23,929 nt of DNA from GCA-002784865 sp035646815 (GTDB lineage: Bacteria; Patescibacteriota; Microgenomatia; Levybacterales; UBA12049). This document shows, piece by piece, positions 6,879 through 13,102 of the stretch. The stretch spans positions 1 to 23,929 of the forward strand of contig DASRON010000031.1 of the NCBI GenBank assembly GCA_035646815.1, written 5' to 3'. The stretch's first letter is position 1; the number at the start of each line of letters is the position of its first letter. Under the pieces are notes generated by a model. It did no database searches. It was not told where the DNA came from and saw only the letters and a list, made by a program, of their open reading frames with translations. Both the position numbers and the translations under genes were made by a program.

Positions 6879-8129
6879 CTAATTTTGTTTAAAAATAATC
6901 GTAGAACAAGCTTTATCAATAATTGTTATTGGTCTTATTGTCTCAAGTTGAATTGTTTTCTTTCCCGGCACACTTGTTGTACTCGTTAAGGATTTAAAGT
7001 TGGTTTCTTGCTTTGAAGAGTCTCCAGACAAGCTGAATATATTTGTAAAAAATTCGAAAACGTTGCTTAAGAATGACTTCTTTGTTTCGCTTCCTAAAAC
7101 CGCCTTTTTTTGTAGCAACCCTATATTAGTAGCCATAGTAATAGTTTTTGGTTGACAATTTATATCACTCCACAGCCTATATGTTGACCCTGTTTCTAGT
7201 TGTGGTAATTTTAATTTCCACTCTGTTTTATATCTAACTTTATTAGATGTGTTCTCAATTATTTCTGAAGGAATATTTCCAGACTGGGCAATAATTTTTC
7301 CTTTAGTAAAGGTGCCTTTAGCAAGAAAGAATTTTTCGCTAACTACTCTTGCATTTTTAATATCTGATCCTGTAACTTTTGAAAAAGATGTTATTGTAAC
7401 GTCTTGCCCAGAAAATAAATCAGTATAAGTAATTCCATCACATGTACAAGTATCAAGTGGCAAGGTACATTTATTTTCTATGCAAGTAGTACAACCGTCT
7501 TTTGTAGTATAACAATCAGCAGGAGTGGTGCATGAATCGTTACATTTAGGCGGTTGTGGAGTAACAGTTGGAGTAATAGTTGGAGTAACAGTTGGAGTAA
7601 TAGTTGGAGTAACAGTTGGAGTAGGAACAATTACGATCGTAATATCCTTCGGAATAGTGTTGTTAGCTAAAATATCCATTGTTGCTGTTCCACCTGCAGT
7701 TGTTCCTCCTAAAAAAGAAGTTGTAGCTCCAAAAACGCTTTTCATAATATACCCCTTTGGTAAATTAATTGTGACTCTTAAATCATTGCATGAACAGGCA
7801 AAGCCATAATTATTAATACCGTTCCAAGATATAGTTCCATTTAAATCAGTATAAAAAGATAGAGAAGGCACATAGATATCTGGACCAATAACAAGTTTAA
7901 CAAAAGCTGCGTTAGTACAACTTCTTGGTATGCCACCTCCTGTATAAGATGTCTTCCCCCGGTTATGAAGAGCTGTAAAATCAATGCGGATATTTTTCAG
8001 GGTAGTTTCTGAGGATTTAACTGTAACTGTTAATGCTGCAAAATTGCTAGCTTCAACCTTGCCCGGAAATATAAAAAATAACAAACATAAAGGCAGAAAG
8101 AATATTAATTTTAGGAAATAGTTTTTCAT
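6879..8129 (-). CDS. Secreted Cys-rich protein with Thr-Pro linker
   Basis: A 416-residue extracytoplasmic protein. It has a signal peptide (about 1-27, hydrophobic core LKLIFFLPLCLLFFIF, likely cleavage after VEA), then a beta-rich domain (about 30-165) with four cysteines. Next come a VTPTITP repeat linker (about 170-191) and a compact cluster of eight cysteines (Cys196, 200, 206, 213, 216, 221, 228, 230), then a second beta-type domain (about 235-335) and a Thr/Ser-rich tail. There is no C-terminal membrane helix, so it is released or held by partners. It is the last gene of a three-gene operon, and its ATG overlaps the upstream stop (ATGA). The function is unknown; similar Cys-cluster/PT-linker proteins are common in Microgenomates-type genomes (general recollection). 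Confidence 0.8.
   Translation of the reverse strand: MKNYFLKLIFFLPLCLLFFIFPGKVEASNFAALTVTVKSSETTLKNIRIDFTALHNRGKTSYTGGGIPRSCTNAAFVKLVIGPDIYVPSLSFYTDLNGTISWNGINNYGFACSCNDLRVTINLPKGYIMKSVFGATTSFLGGTTAGGTATMDILANNTIPKDITIVIVPTPTVTPTITPTVTPTITPTVTPQPPKCNDSCTTPADCYTTKDGCTTCIENKCTLPLDTCTCDGITYTDLFSGQDVTITSFSKVTGSDIKNARVVSEKFFLAKGTFTKGKIIAQSGNIPSEIIENTSNKVRYKTEWKLKLPQLETGSTYRLWSDINCQPKTITMATNIGLLQKKAVLGSETKKSFLSNVFEFFTNIFSLSGDSSKQETNFKSLTSTTSVPGKKTIQLETIRPITIIDKACSTIIFKQN
7561..7620. repeat. 12-bp tandem repeat coding the Thr-Pro linker
   Basis: Five consecutive 12-nt units alternate GTAACAGTTGGA and GTAATAGTTGGA on the + strand. They encode the VTPT/ITPT repeat of the secreted protein on the - strand. 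The near-perfect identity suggests recent expansion or contraction, so linker length probably varies between strains. Confidence 0.9.
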
Positions 8130-9169
8130 ATCTTAATTTTTTCTATATATGTTTTCACTCTTAATTTATTTTTCTGCTCCTCCAACCATAAGGAATAATC
8201 ATTGGCTCCAAAATTTTCATCCTTAATAAAGACTACAGCATTCCAAACATCTTTTCCCTCTATAGAGTAATCCTCCAGGGTTTCTGTTGCTTTAATTGTA
8301 ACAATGGAGTATTTTCCCTTTGAATTTTCAAGAGCCGCTATTTTGTTTAGAAGGTCATTTTGAGCCGGAAAGTGAAATTTATCAAAGTTATCTTTATTAA
8401 AAACCAATCCAAAACTAACAAAATATTGTGGAAGCCAAACAGAATTCCCTAGAACAGGGTCTTTTTCCAACGCTACTAATTCTTTTTCGTAAGTACTCCC
8501 TGCTTCTAATCTATTCTTAGTCTTATTGCAATAATCTATTGCGTATGCTGTTTGTTCTTTAAGAAGAAATGCCGCTTCAATTTTTCTTTGCCTATAGTCT
8601 CCCTGATAAGCCCTATCGTACATACAAAATAAAACAAAGCCCTCTTTCCATTCAACCTTATCTTTATTAATAATGGAACGCTCAATTCCTAATTGGACAT
8701 AGTTTTCGTATGCTTTTTTAACTTTCTCATCTCCGGATGAATAATTTCCTCCTGCATGTTTAATAGCTGCTTTGTGCACTTCATCCTTAGAAATGGAATC
8801 TGGTGATAAATTTTTATCTAAAATCTTTAACTCTATTAATTCATTTAATATTGACTCTTTTAAATGGTTATCTATAAAGTTCGGATTTTCAAGAGTCCCT
8901 TGTTTAGTTGCTGCAAATAATCTTTCCTTATAATCGCTTAAATAAATTTTATCTTCTCCTACCTCTGCGATTACAGGATTTGCTGTTGGCAAAATTTTTA
9001 GAGGTATAACAGCTTTAAAGTAGTTAATTATCAACAAGACAATAACAAATGTCCCTATTGCTGCAAAAACTCCCAAAAAGACATATTTTAACTTTTTATG
9101 GTTCAAAGACTCCGAAGGAAGTACTTTTTGATCGGCATCTTTTTTTAAGACTTGGTTATTGTTTTCCAT
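8126..9169 (-). CDS. Membrane-anchored SurA/PrsA-N-like chaperone
   Basis: 347 residues. There is a cytoplasmic N-terminus, one membrane helix (about 29-50, YVFLGVFAAIGTFVIVLLII), and a large outside domain. The segment from about 65 (VIAEVGEDKIYLSDYKERL) through LKESILNELIELKIL has the form of the SurA N-terminal domain: a short strand, YLSDYKxRL, then a helix ending NxLIELKIL. No parvulin-type isomerase domain is evident, so a folding chaperone without PPIase activity is the best guess. It lies between two exported Cys-containing proteins in one operon, which suggests it helps fold or present them. It starts immediately after the upstream stop (0 nt) and overlaps the next ATG by 4 nt. Confidence 0.75.
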   Translation of the reverse strand: MENNNQVLKKDADQKVLPSESLNHKKLKYVFLGVFAAIGTFVIVLLIINYFKAVIPLKILPTANPVIAEVGEDKIYLSDYKERLFAATKQGTLENPNFIDNHLKESILNELIELKILDKNLSPDSISKDEVHKAAIKHAGGNYSSGDEKVKKAYENYVQLGIERSIINKDKVEWKEGFVLFCMYDRAYQGDYRQRKIEAAFLLKEQTAYAIDYCNKTKNRLEAGSTYEKELVALEKDPVLGNSVWLPQYFVSFGLVFNKDNFDKFHFPAQNDLLNKIAALENSKGKYSIVTIKATETLEDYSIEGKDVWNAVVFIKDENFGANDYSLWLEEQKNKLRVKTYIEKIKI

Positions 9170-9736
9170 TTATAATAATAAGAAAGAGAAACTAAGCATG
9201 ATTATAACAAGGCCTGCAAATCCTAACCAAACAGAGGCGTTAGAACCGGTTGGAGGTAAAGTTGCCTGCGGAATACTAGTTGGAATTGTGGTTGGAATAA
9301 CTGTTGGTGTTGCTGTTGGTGTTGCTGTTGGTACAAAATCTGTGTTACATAGAAGAGAACTTGTTGCAACTGGACCTGTGCCGCACGAATTAACAGCATA
9401 AACGTCACATTTATAAGTATCGCTCGTGGCTACAGGGAATGCAACGCTTACTGAAGTAATTGCTTGTTGGTTTAATACTTCCGTGCTTGCCCCAACGGTA
9501 GTAACTACTACATTATATCCGGTTGCATTTGCTAAAGTATCCCAGGAACATTTTCCCTCCGCATAATTACAGTTTCCCCCACTATCACAGTTGGGATAAG
9601 TAATTGCGGCATTTTGAACTTGTGTCGGAAGTGTGCAAGTCTGAGCATGTGCCAATTGTACAGGAAAGGTTGATGAATAATAAAAAAATAAAAGAATAGC
9701 AAATACCGCTCCTATAATTAGCCAAGTTTTTTTCAT
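9170..9736 (-). CDS. Surface protein: Fn3-like domain, Thr-Pro linker, LPPTG-type C-terminus
   Basis: 188 residues. A signal peptide (1-31, cleavage likely after AHA) is followed by one fibronectin-III-like beta domain (about 35-130) with six cysteines, among them the pairs NCDSGGNC and KCDVYAVNSC. Next are a PTATPTATPT linker and L160-P-P-T-G164, then a hydrophobic segment (ASVWLGFAGLVIIMLSF) that runs to the C-terminus. This is the layout of a sortase substrate, except that the Arg/Lys tail normally ending such signals is missing. No sortase is encoded in this window. It is the first gene of the surface operon. Confidence 0.8.
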   Translation of the reverse strand: MKKTWLIIGAVFAILLFFYYSSTFPVQLAHAQTCTLPTQVQNAAITYPNCDSGGNCNYAEGKCSWDTLANATGYNVVVTTVGASTEVLNQQAITSVSVAFPVATSDTYKCDVYAVNSCGTGPVATSSLLCNTDFVPTATPTATPTVIPTTIPTSIPQATLPPTGSNASVWLGFAGLVIIMLSFSFLLL

Positions 9737-9832
9737 TTTATCTAATGTCTTTATTTGATTTTATACGTTTAATAAGAAAACGTCAATTTTTAAAAGTCAG
9801 TATCTGCAAGCTTAATACTTAGAATGCTTTAA

Positions 9833-9910
9833 TTACTTACGAACCCATTCCTGAATAGTATCCACTAATACTTCATTAAAATTAATAGCTTTATCTAGCG
9901 TTTCAATCAC
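9833..9910 (-). CDS. 25-residue micro-ORF coupled to the upstream small gene
   Basis: GTG start whose bases overlap the stop of the 75-residue gene (GTGA), then 24 sense codons and TAA. The peptide contains IETLDKAINFNEVLVDTIQE and ends WVRK; it is amphipathic and acidic with a basic end. A 4-nt stop-start overlap is the usual sign of translational coupling. It could also be a gene remnant or chance. No family is recognised. Confidence 0.35.
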   Translation of the reverse strand: MIETLDKAINFNEVLVDTIQEWVRK

Positions 9911-10134
9911 GCCAAGTGCTCTTTAGCAATTAAAAAATATGCATCCTTTCCTCCTATAATACCACATTTTCTAAGTGAATCTAAGGTAAGGGCTGCATCA
10001 GATGGAGAAACTATGTTTGGCTCACATCTCTTTAATGCATTAATCTTTTGATTTAACTTATCTGGTAACATATACCTGAAATCAAAAACTCCAGGATTTT
10101 TGGGTCGAATTTGTCTATTTTTTCTTTCGCTCAT
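9907..10134 (-). CDS. Small protein of unknown function with very strong ribosome binding site
   Basis: 75 residues, basic at the start (MSERKNRQIRPKNPGVFDF) and helical afterwards, with two cysteines and no membrane segment. The ATG at 10134 was chosen over the GTG seven codons upstream because AAGGAGGTGAT ends 4 nt before it, and that GTG frame would run through the ribosome binding site. It lies 73 nt after the TrpR-like gene on the same strand, behind a hairpin with T7. Expression may therefore depend on readthrough of that hairpin. The function is unknown; the context suggests a partner or target of the regulator. Confidence 0.6.
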   Translation of the reverse strand: MSERKNRQIRPKNPGVFDFRYMLPDKLNQKINALKRCEPNIVSPSDAALTLDSLRKCGIIGGKDAYFLIAKEHLA

Positions 10135-10138
10135 AGGC

Positions 10139-10149
10139 ATCACCTCCTT
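10139..10149 (-). promoter_or_regulatory. Full-length Shine-Dalgarno (AAGGAGGTGAT)
   Basis: Eleven contiguous bases complementary to the canonical 16S 3' tail, with the ATG at 10134 correctly spaced. This decides the start codon and contrasts with the leaderless genes around it. Confidence 0.85.
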
Positions 10150-10155
10150 TTTCAC

Positions 10156-10215
10156 AAAAAAACCAGTTATATTGCTAGTTATCTACTTTCAATAAATAGA
10201 CTAGTCTTTAACTGG
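10156..10215 (-). terminator. Nested hairpin plus T7 between the TrpR-like gene and the next gene
   Basis: On the minus strand the outer stem is CCAGTTA (10215-10209) with TAACTGG (10169-10163), and the inner stem is CTAGT/ACTAG. Seven T follow (10162-10156). The 5' arm overlaps the stop codon of the TrpR-like gene. The T-run sits directly before the Shine-Dalgarno of the downstream gene, so this may be an attenuator rather than a simple operon end. The loop also contains TTGAAA and TATAAC, about 15 nt apart, which could be a weak promoter. Confidence 0.6.
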
Positions 10216-10438
10216 CTGTTTGATGATTTCTATTTATTATATTGATTGCTTTTTTGTATCCGTTACATCCACTCAATAACCACTGACTAATTCGAGCAAC
10301 AGTTCTACTACTAAGTTTTGTTGTATTAATTACATTTTTATATTTCTCACCATTTGATAGCATTTTTGCAGCTTCCAATCTAGATGAGATCTCAATAATC
10401 TCTTTTTCTGTCAAAACACCTCTTAGGAAAGATCTCAT
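10208..10438 (-). CDS. TrpR/YerC-like DNA-binding regulator, short form
   Basis: 76 residues. The core matches the Trp repressor/YerC-YecD fold: FLRGVLTEKEIIEISSRLEA (4-23), AAKMLSNGEKYKNVI, then a helix-turn-helix around TTKLSSRTVARISQWLLSG. In this family the pattern is LTxxExxxLxxRLxxAxxLLxGxSYxxI...STxTISRVxxWL. The usual N-terminal dimerisation helix of about 30 residues is missing; the protein begins only three residues before the FLxxxLT segment. The start ATG overlaps the stop of an 8-codon upstream ORF (ATGA). It is probably autoregulatory or controls the small gene downstream. The ligand is unknown; tryptophan binding should not be assumed. Confidence 0.75.
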   Translation of the reverse strand: MRSFLRGVLTEKEIIEISSRLEAAKMLSNGEKYKNVINTTKLSSRTVARISQWLLSGCNGYKKAINIINRNHQTAS

Positions 10439-10461
10439 TTTTTTAATATCAGAGATTTCAT
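10435..10461 (-). CDS. 8-codon leaderless upstream ORF before the TrpR-like gene
   Basis: ATG at 10461, exactly 6 nt after a TATAAT box, encoding MKSLILKK and ending TGA, which overlaps the ATG of the TrpR-like gene by 4 nt. The last codons are TTA AAA AAA, an A-AAA-AAA heptamer in the phase used for -1 frameshifting. A -1 slip would enter the TrpR-like frame exactly at its ATG. Confidence 0.4.
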   Translation of the reverse strand: MKSLILKK

Positions 10462-10467
10462 GTGTTA

Positions 10468-10476
10468 ATTATATCA
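10468..10476 (-). promoter_or_regulatory. Extended -10 promoter of the TrpR-like locus
   Basis: TG-A-TATAAT on the minus strand (hexamer 10468-10473). The first ATG 6 nt downstream belongs to the 8-codon upstream ORF, not to the regulator itself. Confidence 0.6.
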
Positions 10477-10501
10477 GAGGCGAAGGAGAGAAATGGGGAT
10501 T

Positions 10502-11524
10502 TTAACGCTTGACTACGTCTTGTTTTGCCGTATCGTAGCATTCGGAAATCATACTTGTTGGAAAATTAGGATAAAGTGTAAAGGTTGAGCATTCAATAAT
10601 ACCATTCCCATCCCATACCAGCTTCCATACGCCGTCTTCTTTTACCGCAAACCACATGCCTCCACCACCCTCATCTGACACGCCTCCCTGGGCATAATTT
10701 CCTTCAATTTTAGAAACGTTAATGGTGAGAGAGTTTTCATTACTGTTGTGTTTTAGAGCTATGTATTTTTTAATAACGTATTGAAGAACAGCTGCTTCGT
10801 CAACCGTGGGCGTAGGGGTAAGAGGAGTCATGATTTTTATGGTTGTTAGCATTTTTTCATACGTAGCCAAATCCTCTTTTCTATCCAGTGTAACCCGCAC
10901 TAAAGAAGTTTTATTGCTGGGAATTTCAAAGTAAGTTATGGGTAAAGATTCCGACTCTCCGGCGGTAGGAGGGTGCCCCATAACTGTCATCGGTTGGACC
11001 ATCCAGGTTGTTTCATAACCCACAGCACCGTTAGTAGTAGTTATCTTTTTAAGAGAAGCAAGCGAATTATAATTTTGAATTTCTTTACCCGCGATTTTTG
11101 CATACTCCTCTAAAGTACTATCTACATAATTGCCGAGTGTTTTACCTGTGGATACAGAAATTGCAGAACTGGTGTTCGGGTAACCCGGCTTATCAATAGG
11201 ATTAAAAGATGCCCCGTTTTGAGAGTCCGATTCGCTTACGGACCAATCACTTGGATAATCTACAGTATAGTTATATTTTGTGTTTGTATATGTTTTCCAA
11301 TTTGTGGTTGGATTAAGAGTTTGGGTTGGAATCACGGTAGGCTCTATTGCTTTTTGAGTATTCTGAGGGGAAATTGAGGTTTTATATAAATAAGCGGCTA
11401 TGCCGCTAACTATTATTAGAATTAATACTGAAATTAAAACAATTATCCATTTTGGTAACTTTGGCTTAAATCCAAGAGGTTGCGATATAGGATCTTGAAT
11501 TTGTTCGGGGATTTTTTCTTCCAT
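10502..11524 (-). CDS. Membrane-anchored two-domain extracytoplasmic protein
   Basis: 340 residues. A Pro/Gln-rich cytoplasmic tail is followed by one membrane helix (about 25-47, WIIVLISVLILIIVSGIAAY) and a Thr-Pro linker. The first outside domain (about 75-230) begins WKTYTNTKYNYTVDYPSDW, the start typical of PsbP-like/small lipoprotein-like domains. After a second linker (PLTPTPTVDE) comes a C-terminal domain (about 240-340) with GVWKLVWDGNGIIECSTF and FPTSMISECYD. It carries two conserved-looking cysteines and recalls a domain seen in other Patescibacteria proteins (recollection). The function is unknown. It has the best -35/-10 promoter in the window and a leaderless start. Confidence 0.75.
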   Translation of the reverse strand: MEEKIPEQIQDPISQPLGFKPKLPKWIIVLISVLILIIVSGIAAYLYKTSISPQNTQKAIEPTVIPTQTLNPTTNWKTYTNTKYNYTVDYPSDWSVSESDSQNGASFNPIDKPGYPNTSSAISVSTGKTLGNYVDSTLEEYAKIAGKEIQNYNSLASLKKITTTNGAVGYETTWMVQPMTVMGHPPTAGESESLPITYFEIPSNKTSLVRVTLDRKEDLATYEKMLTTIKIMTPLTPTPTVDEAAVLQYVIKKYIALKHNSNENSLTINVSKIEGNYAQGGVSDEGGGGMWFAVKEDGVWKLVWDGNGIIECSTFTLYPNFPTSMISECYDTAKQDVVKR

Positions 11525-11530
11525 TTAATA

Positions 11531-11559
11531 ATTATCTCAAAAAGAAATTATCAAGTCAA
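11531..11559 (-). promoter_or_regulatory. -35/-10 promoter of the two-domain membrane protein
   Basis: TTGACT (11559-11554), a 17-nt spacer, then GATAAT (11536-11531) preceded by TG-A. The ATG at 11524 is 6 nt downstream, so transcription should start at the ATG. Confidence 0.75.
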
Positions 11560-11602
11560 ACCAAAGTAATAAATTATTCAAAAGTATCAGCTCTGTGTGT
11601 CG

Positions 11603-11619
11603 GTCAAGAACCATTTGAC
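11603..11619. other. Small hairpin upstream of repeat copy B
   Basis: GTCAA, loop GAACCAT, TTGAC. It lies 10 nt before repeat copy B. Copies A and C also have a hairpin overlapping or just before them. Confidence 0.35.
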
Positions 11620-11629
11620 ATTATTCTAT

Positions 11630-11660
11630 TTAGCTCCGCGCAATGGACGATGTTCGAACT
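11630..11660 (+). repeat. 31-bp interspersed repeat, copy B
   Basis: Starts TTAGCTCCGCG and ends GTTCGAACT; it is gapless against copies A and C and closer to A. GTTCGAAC is palindromic and recalls a tRNA T-loop, but no tRNA fold is present. Confidence 0.45.
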
Positions 11661-11748
11661 TTTTACAGGCAAATTTAGTAAATTATACTTACAGTATCTT
11701 TTTGAAAAATTAAGACTAATTCTATTTTTGTTTTTTTAAACTCCTTCC

Positions 11749-11959
11749 TCAACGAATCCGTTTCCAAATCCTTTCATGAATAAAGTAAATAATAGTTGCT
11801 GAAATATTGGTAAACACTATTATTCTAAGGGGAACAGCAATATGATGAGTAAGTATAAAAATGATTGTAAAATCTGAAAGCACAAACTAATGTTCTAAAA
11901 GTGATGGACTTAACGATAGATCTTTTTAGCTTATTAAACAAAGAAGTCTTAACTTCCAT
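11749..11959 (-). pseudogene. DUF2061-family small membrane protein, frameshifted
   Basis: From ATG 11959 one frame reads MEVKTSLFNKLKRSIVKSIT, then FRTLVC. A +1 shift near 11885 continues with LSDFTIIFILTHHIAVPLRI and, further on, YFIHERIWKRIR before TGA (11751-11749). Together these make about 69 residues with the DUF2061 pattern: basic start, RSIxKxIxxR, two membrane helices, terminal YFxHERxWxxI. Apart from one extra base the gene looks complete, so this is either a recent pseudogene or a sequence error. It explains most of an otherwise empty 467-nt gap. Confidence 0.7.
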
Positions 11960-11991
11960 ATACTCATTCTCTGATGTACTATGCTAGGCAA

Positions 11992-12270
11992 TCAAGTGGT
12001 GGTATTAGGATCGTTCCTTGTGGCTGATCTTATTGCTCCGATTAGCTCTTCTGCAGAAGCACCAGGGCTGAATTCCGCATCCAAATCCTCGGCAATAGAT
12101 CTCAACTTTTTCATTGCTCCAGGTCTACCATCACTCGCGAGAGATTGAAGAAATTTATTGCTGGGATTGCCGTGCTCATTGCGCCAATCTTCCATGTCTT
12201 CAATTTTCTTTTCACTTGACGCGTTGGCTTTATCTATGAAATCTTGATTATTGTCGTCGTTTTGCTGCAT
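11992..12270 (-). CDS. Small hydrophilic protein of unknown function
   Basis: 92 residues, Asp/Asn/Glu-rich at the start (MQQNDDNNQDF), then helical, ending SAEELIGAIRSATRNDPNTT. No membrane segment, signal or known motif. Base composition is more GC-rich than its neighbours, which hints at a foreign origin. The promoter TG-A-TATAGT lies 8 nt before the ATG. Confidence 0.6.
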   Translation of the reverse strand: MQQNDDNNQDFIDKANASSEKKIEDMEDWRNEHGNPSNKFLQSLASDGRPGAMKKLRSIAEDLDAEFSPGASAEELIGAIRSATRNDPNTTT

Positions 12271-12278
12271 AGAATTTA

Positions 12279-12287
12279 ACTATATCA
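12279..12287 (-). promoter_or_regulatory. Extended -10 promoter of the 92-residue gene
   Basis: TG-A-TATAGT on the minus strand (hexamer 12279-12284), with an 8-nt gap to the ATG at 12270. Nearly leaderless. Confidence 0.5.
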
Positions 12288-12324
12288 TTTATCTACAGGA
12301 AATCGCTTTGTTGATATGCAATTG

Positions 12325-12573
12325 TTATTTTGTAGCTTTTGACTTGTTTATGAATTTACAAAACCTGCTGTTAACATCGTCTTCATATATAAATGCCAAG
12401 TTTTTATCTCTAAAAGCACTAAAAAACTTAGCCCAGGTAATTTTTTCTAAACTATCATCCATAGTATCGAATTTCATCCTTAACAAATTGGGTGTTCCTT
12501 TTACAACAGCCGGGACACCACCTCTTTGTTTTATCCACTTTTCTATTAGTCTAAGATTTGTTGTTTGTTTCAT
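12325..12573 (-). CDS. Small conserved protein (KWIxxRGGxPAxVKGT family)
   Basis: 82 residues. The sequence LRLIEKWIKQRGGVPAVVKG, then DSLEKITWAKFFSAFRDKNL and AFIYEDD with a final SRFCKFINK, matches a widespread small family. As I recall it reads W...RGGxPAxVKGT...LRIDF...SLExISWxEFFxxFExxxLAFLYQD, and its members are often labelled hypothetical or mis-labelled as glucan branching enzyme. The role is unknown; the fold is presumably small alpha/beta. It is in the same direction as the genes on both sides but has its own promoter. Confidence 0.75.
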   Translation of the reverse strand: MKQTTNLRLIEKWIKQRGGVPAVVKGTPNLLRMKFDTMDDSLEKITWAKFFSAFRDKNLAFIYEDDVNSRFCKFINKSKATK

Positions 12574-12587
12574 TATGAACTTTTCAG

Positions 12588-12596
12588 ATTATCTCA
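12588..12596 (-). promoter_or_regulatory. Extended -10 promoter of the 82-residue gene
   Basis: TG-A-GATAAT on the minus strand (hexamer 12588-12593), 14 nt before the ATG, the same spacing as at hpt. Confidence 0.5.
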
Positions 12597-12631
12597 AAGC
12601 AGAACATAATACAAGTATATATAATTCCAAC

Positions 12632-12943
12632 TTACTTTTTCCCATCCAAAGTAATTTTGGGAAATATCTGTAATAACTGACGACAATATTCATAATCGCC
12701 AAATTTTCCGCTTTCCTGGCTCAAAACATTTGAGCATCTTTTTTTTTCCGATTGAAGCTTTTCTATCTGTTGGAGGTTAGCATCATATTGGGCTTTTTTC
12801 CCTTGTGTATTTTTATAGTAGAAGTAAAAACCAGTTAATACTATTGCCAAAAGTAAAACCAGTAAGAAAATTATCTTCAGTGACAATCTACTGCCCTTTT
12901 TACTTTCCTTCTCTTTCTTTGGTATTTCTTTTTCGGTTGCCAT
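12632..12943 (-). CDS. Small single-pass membrane protein
   Basis: 103 residues: a Lys/Glu-rich cytoplasmic start (MATEKEIPKKEKESKKG), one membrane helix (about 22-44), a short coiled-coil-like stretch (YDANLQQIEKLQSEKK), and an outside end with Cys70 and Cys87, which could pair. The shape recalls FtsL/DivIC-type bitopic proteins, but no specific motif supports that. The ATG at 12943 is preferred over the ATG ten codons upstream because TG-G-TATACT lies exactly 6 nt before it. Confidence 0.6.
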   Translation of the reverse strand: MATEKEIPKKEKESKKGSRLSLKIIFLLVLLLAIVLTGFYFYYKNTQGKKAQYDANLQQIEKLQSEKKRCSNVLSQESGKFGDYEYCRQLLQIFPKITLDGKK

Positions 12944-12949
12944 AATTTT

Positions 12950-12958
12950 AGTATACCA
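12950..12958 (-). promoter_or_regulatory. Extended -10 promoter of the small membrane protein
   Basis: TG-G-TATACT on the minus strand (hexamer 12950-12955) with a 6-nt gap to the chosen ATG: leaderless layout. Confidence 0.65.
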
Positions 12959-13044
12959 TTTTTGTCTGACCATGCTATATGAACTATTTTACTATTTAAG
13001 AATACGAACAGGAGTTCTATCGTACTGCTGGGCTCACTAAGAAA

Positions 13045-13064
13045 GGGAGCATCAGAATGCTCCC
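13045..13064 (-). terminator. Hairpin downstream of trkH
   Basis: GGGAGCAT, loop CAGA, ATGCTCCC: a perfect 8-bp stem. On the minus strand it is followed by TTTCTT, so it could terminate the trkA-trkH transcript about 200 nt after the trkH stop. It lies 8 nt upstream of repeat copy C. The remaining 12959-13264 shows no gene. Confidence 0.5.
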
Positions 13065-13071
13065 AATTTGC

Positions 13072-13102
13072 TTAGCTCCCCGAATGGGGCGAATTTAGAA
13101 CC
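13072..13102 (+). repeat. 31-bp interspersed repeat, copy C
   Basis: Starts TTAGCTCCCC and ends TTTAGAACC; it is the most diverged of the three gapless copies. Confidence 0.4.

Noticed and set aside
7525..7809. 94-residue Val/Gly repeat ORF on the + strand
   Set aside because: Antisense of the Thr-Pro repeat linker of the secreted protein; the repeat keeps all frames open.
9303..9326. Short direct repeats as a CRISPR-like array
   Set aside because: They are coding 12-nt units of the PTAT linker, with no spacers.
12251..12673. 140-residue + strand ORF
   Set aside because: Antisense across two small minus-strand genes that each have their own promoter and better protein character.
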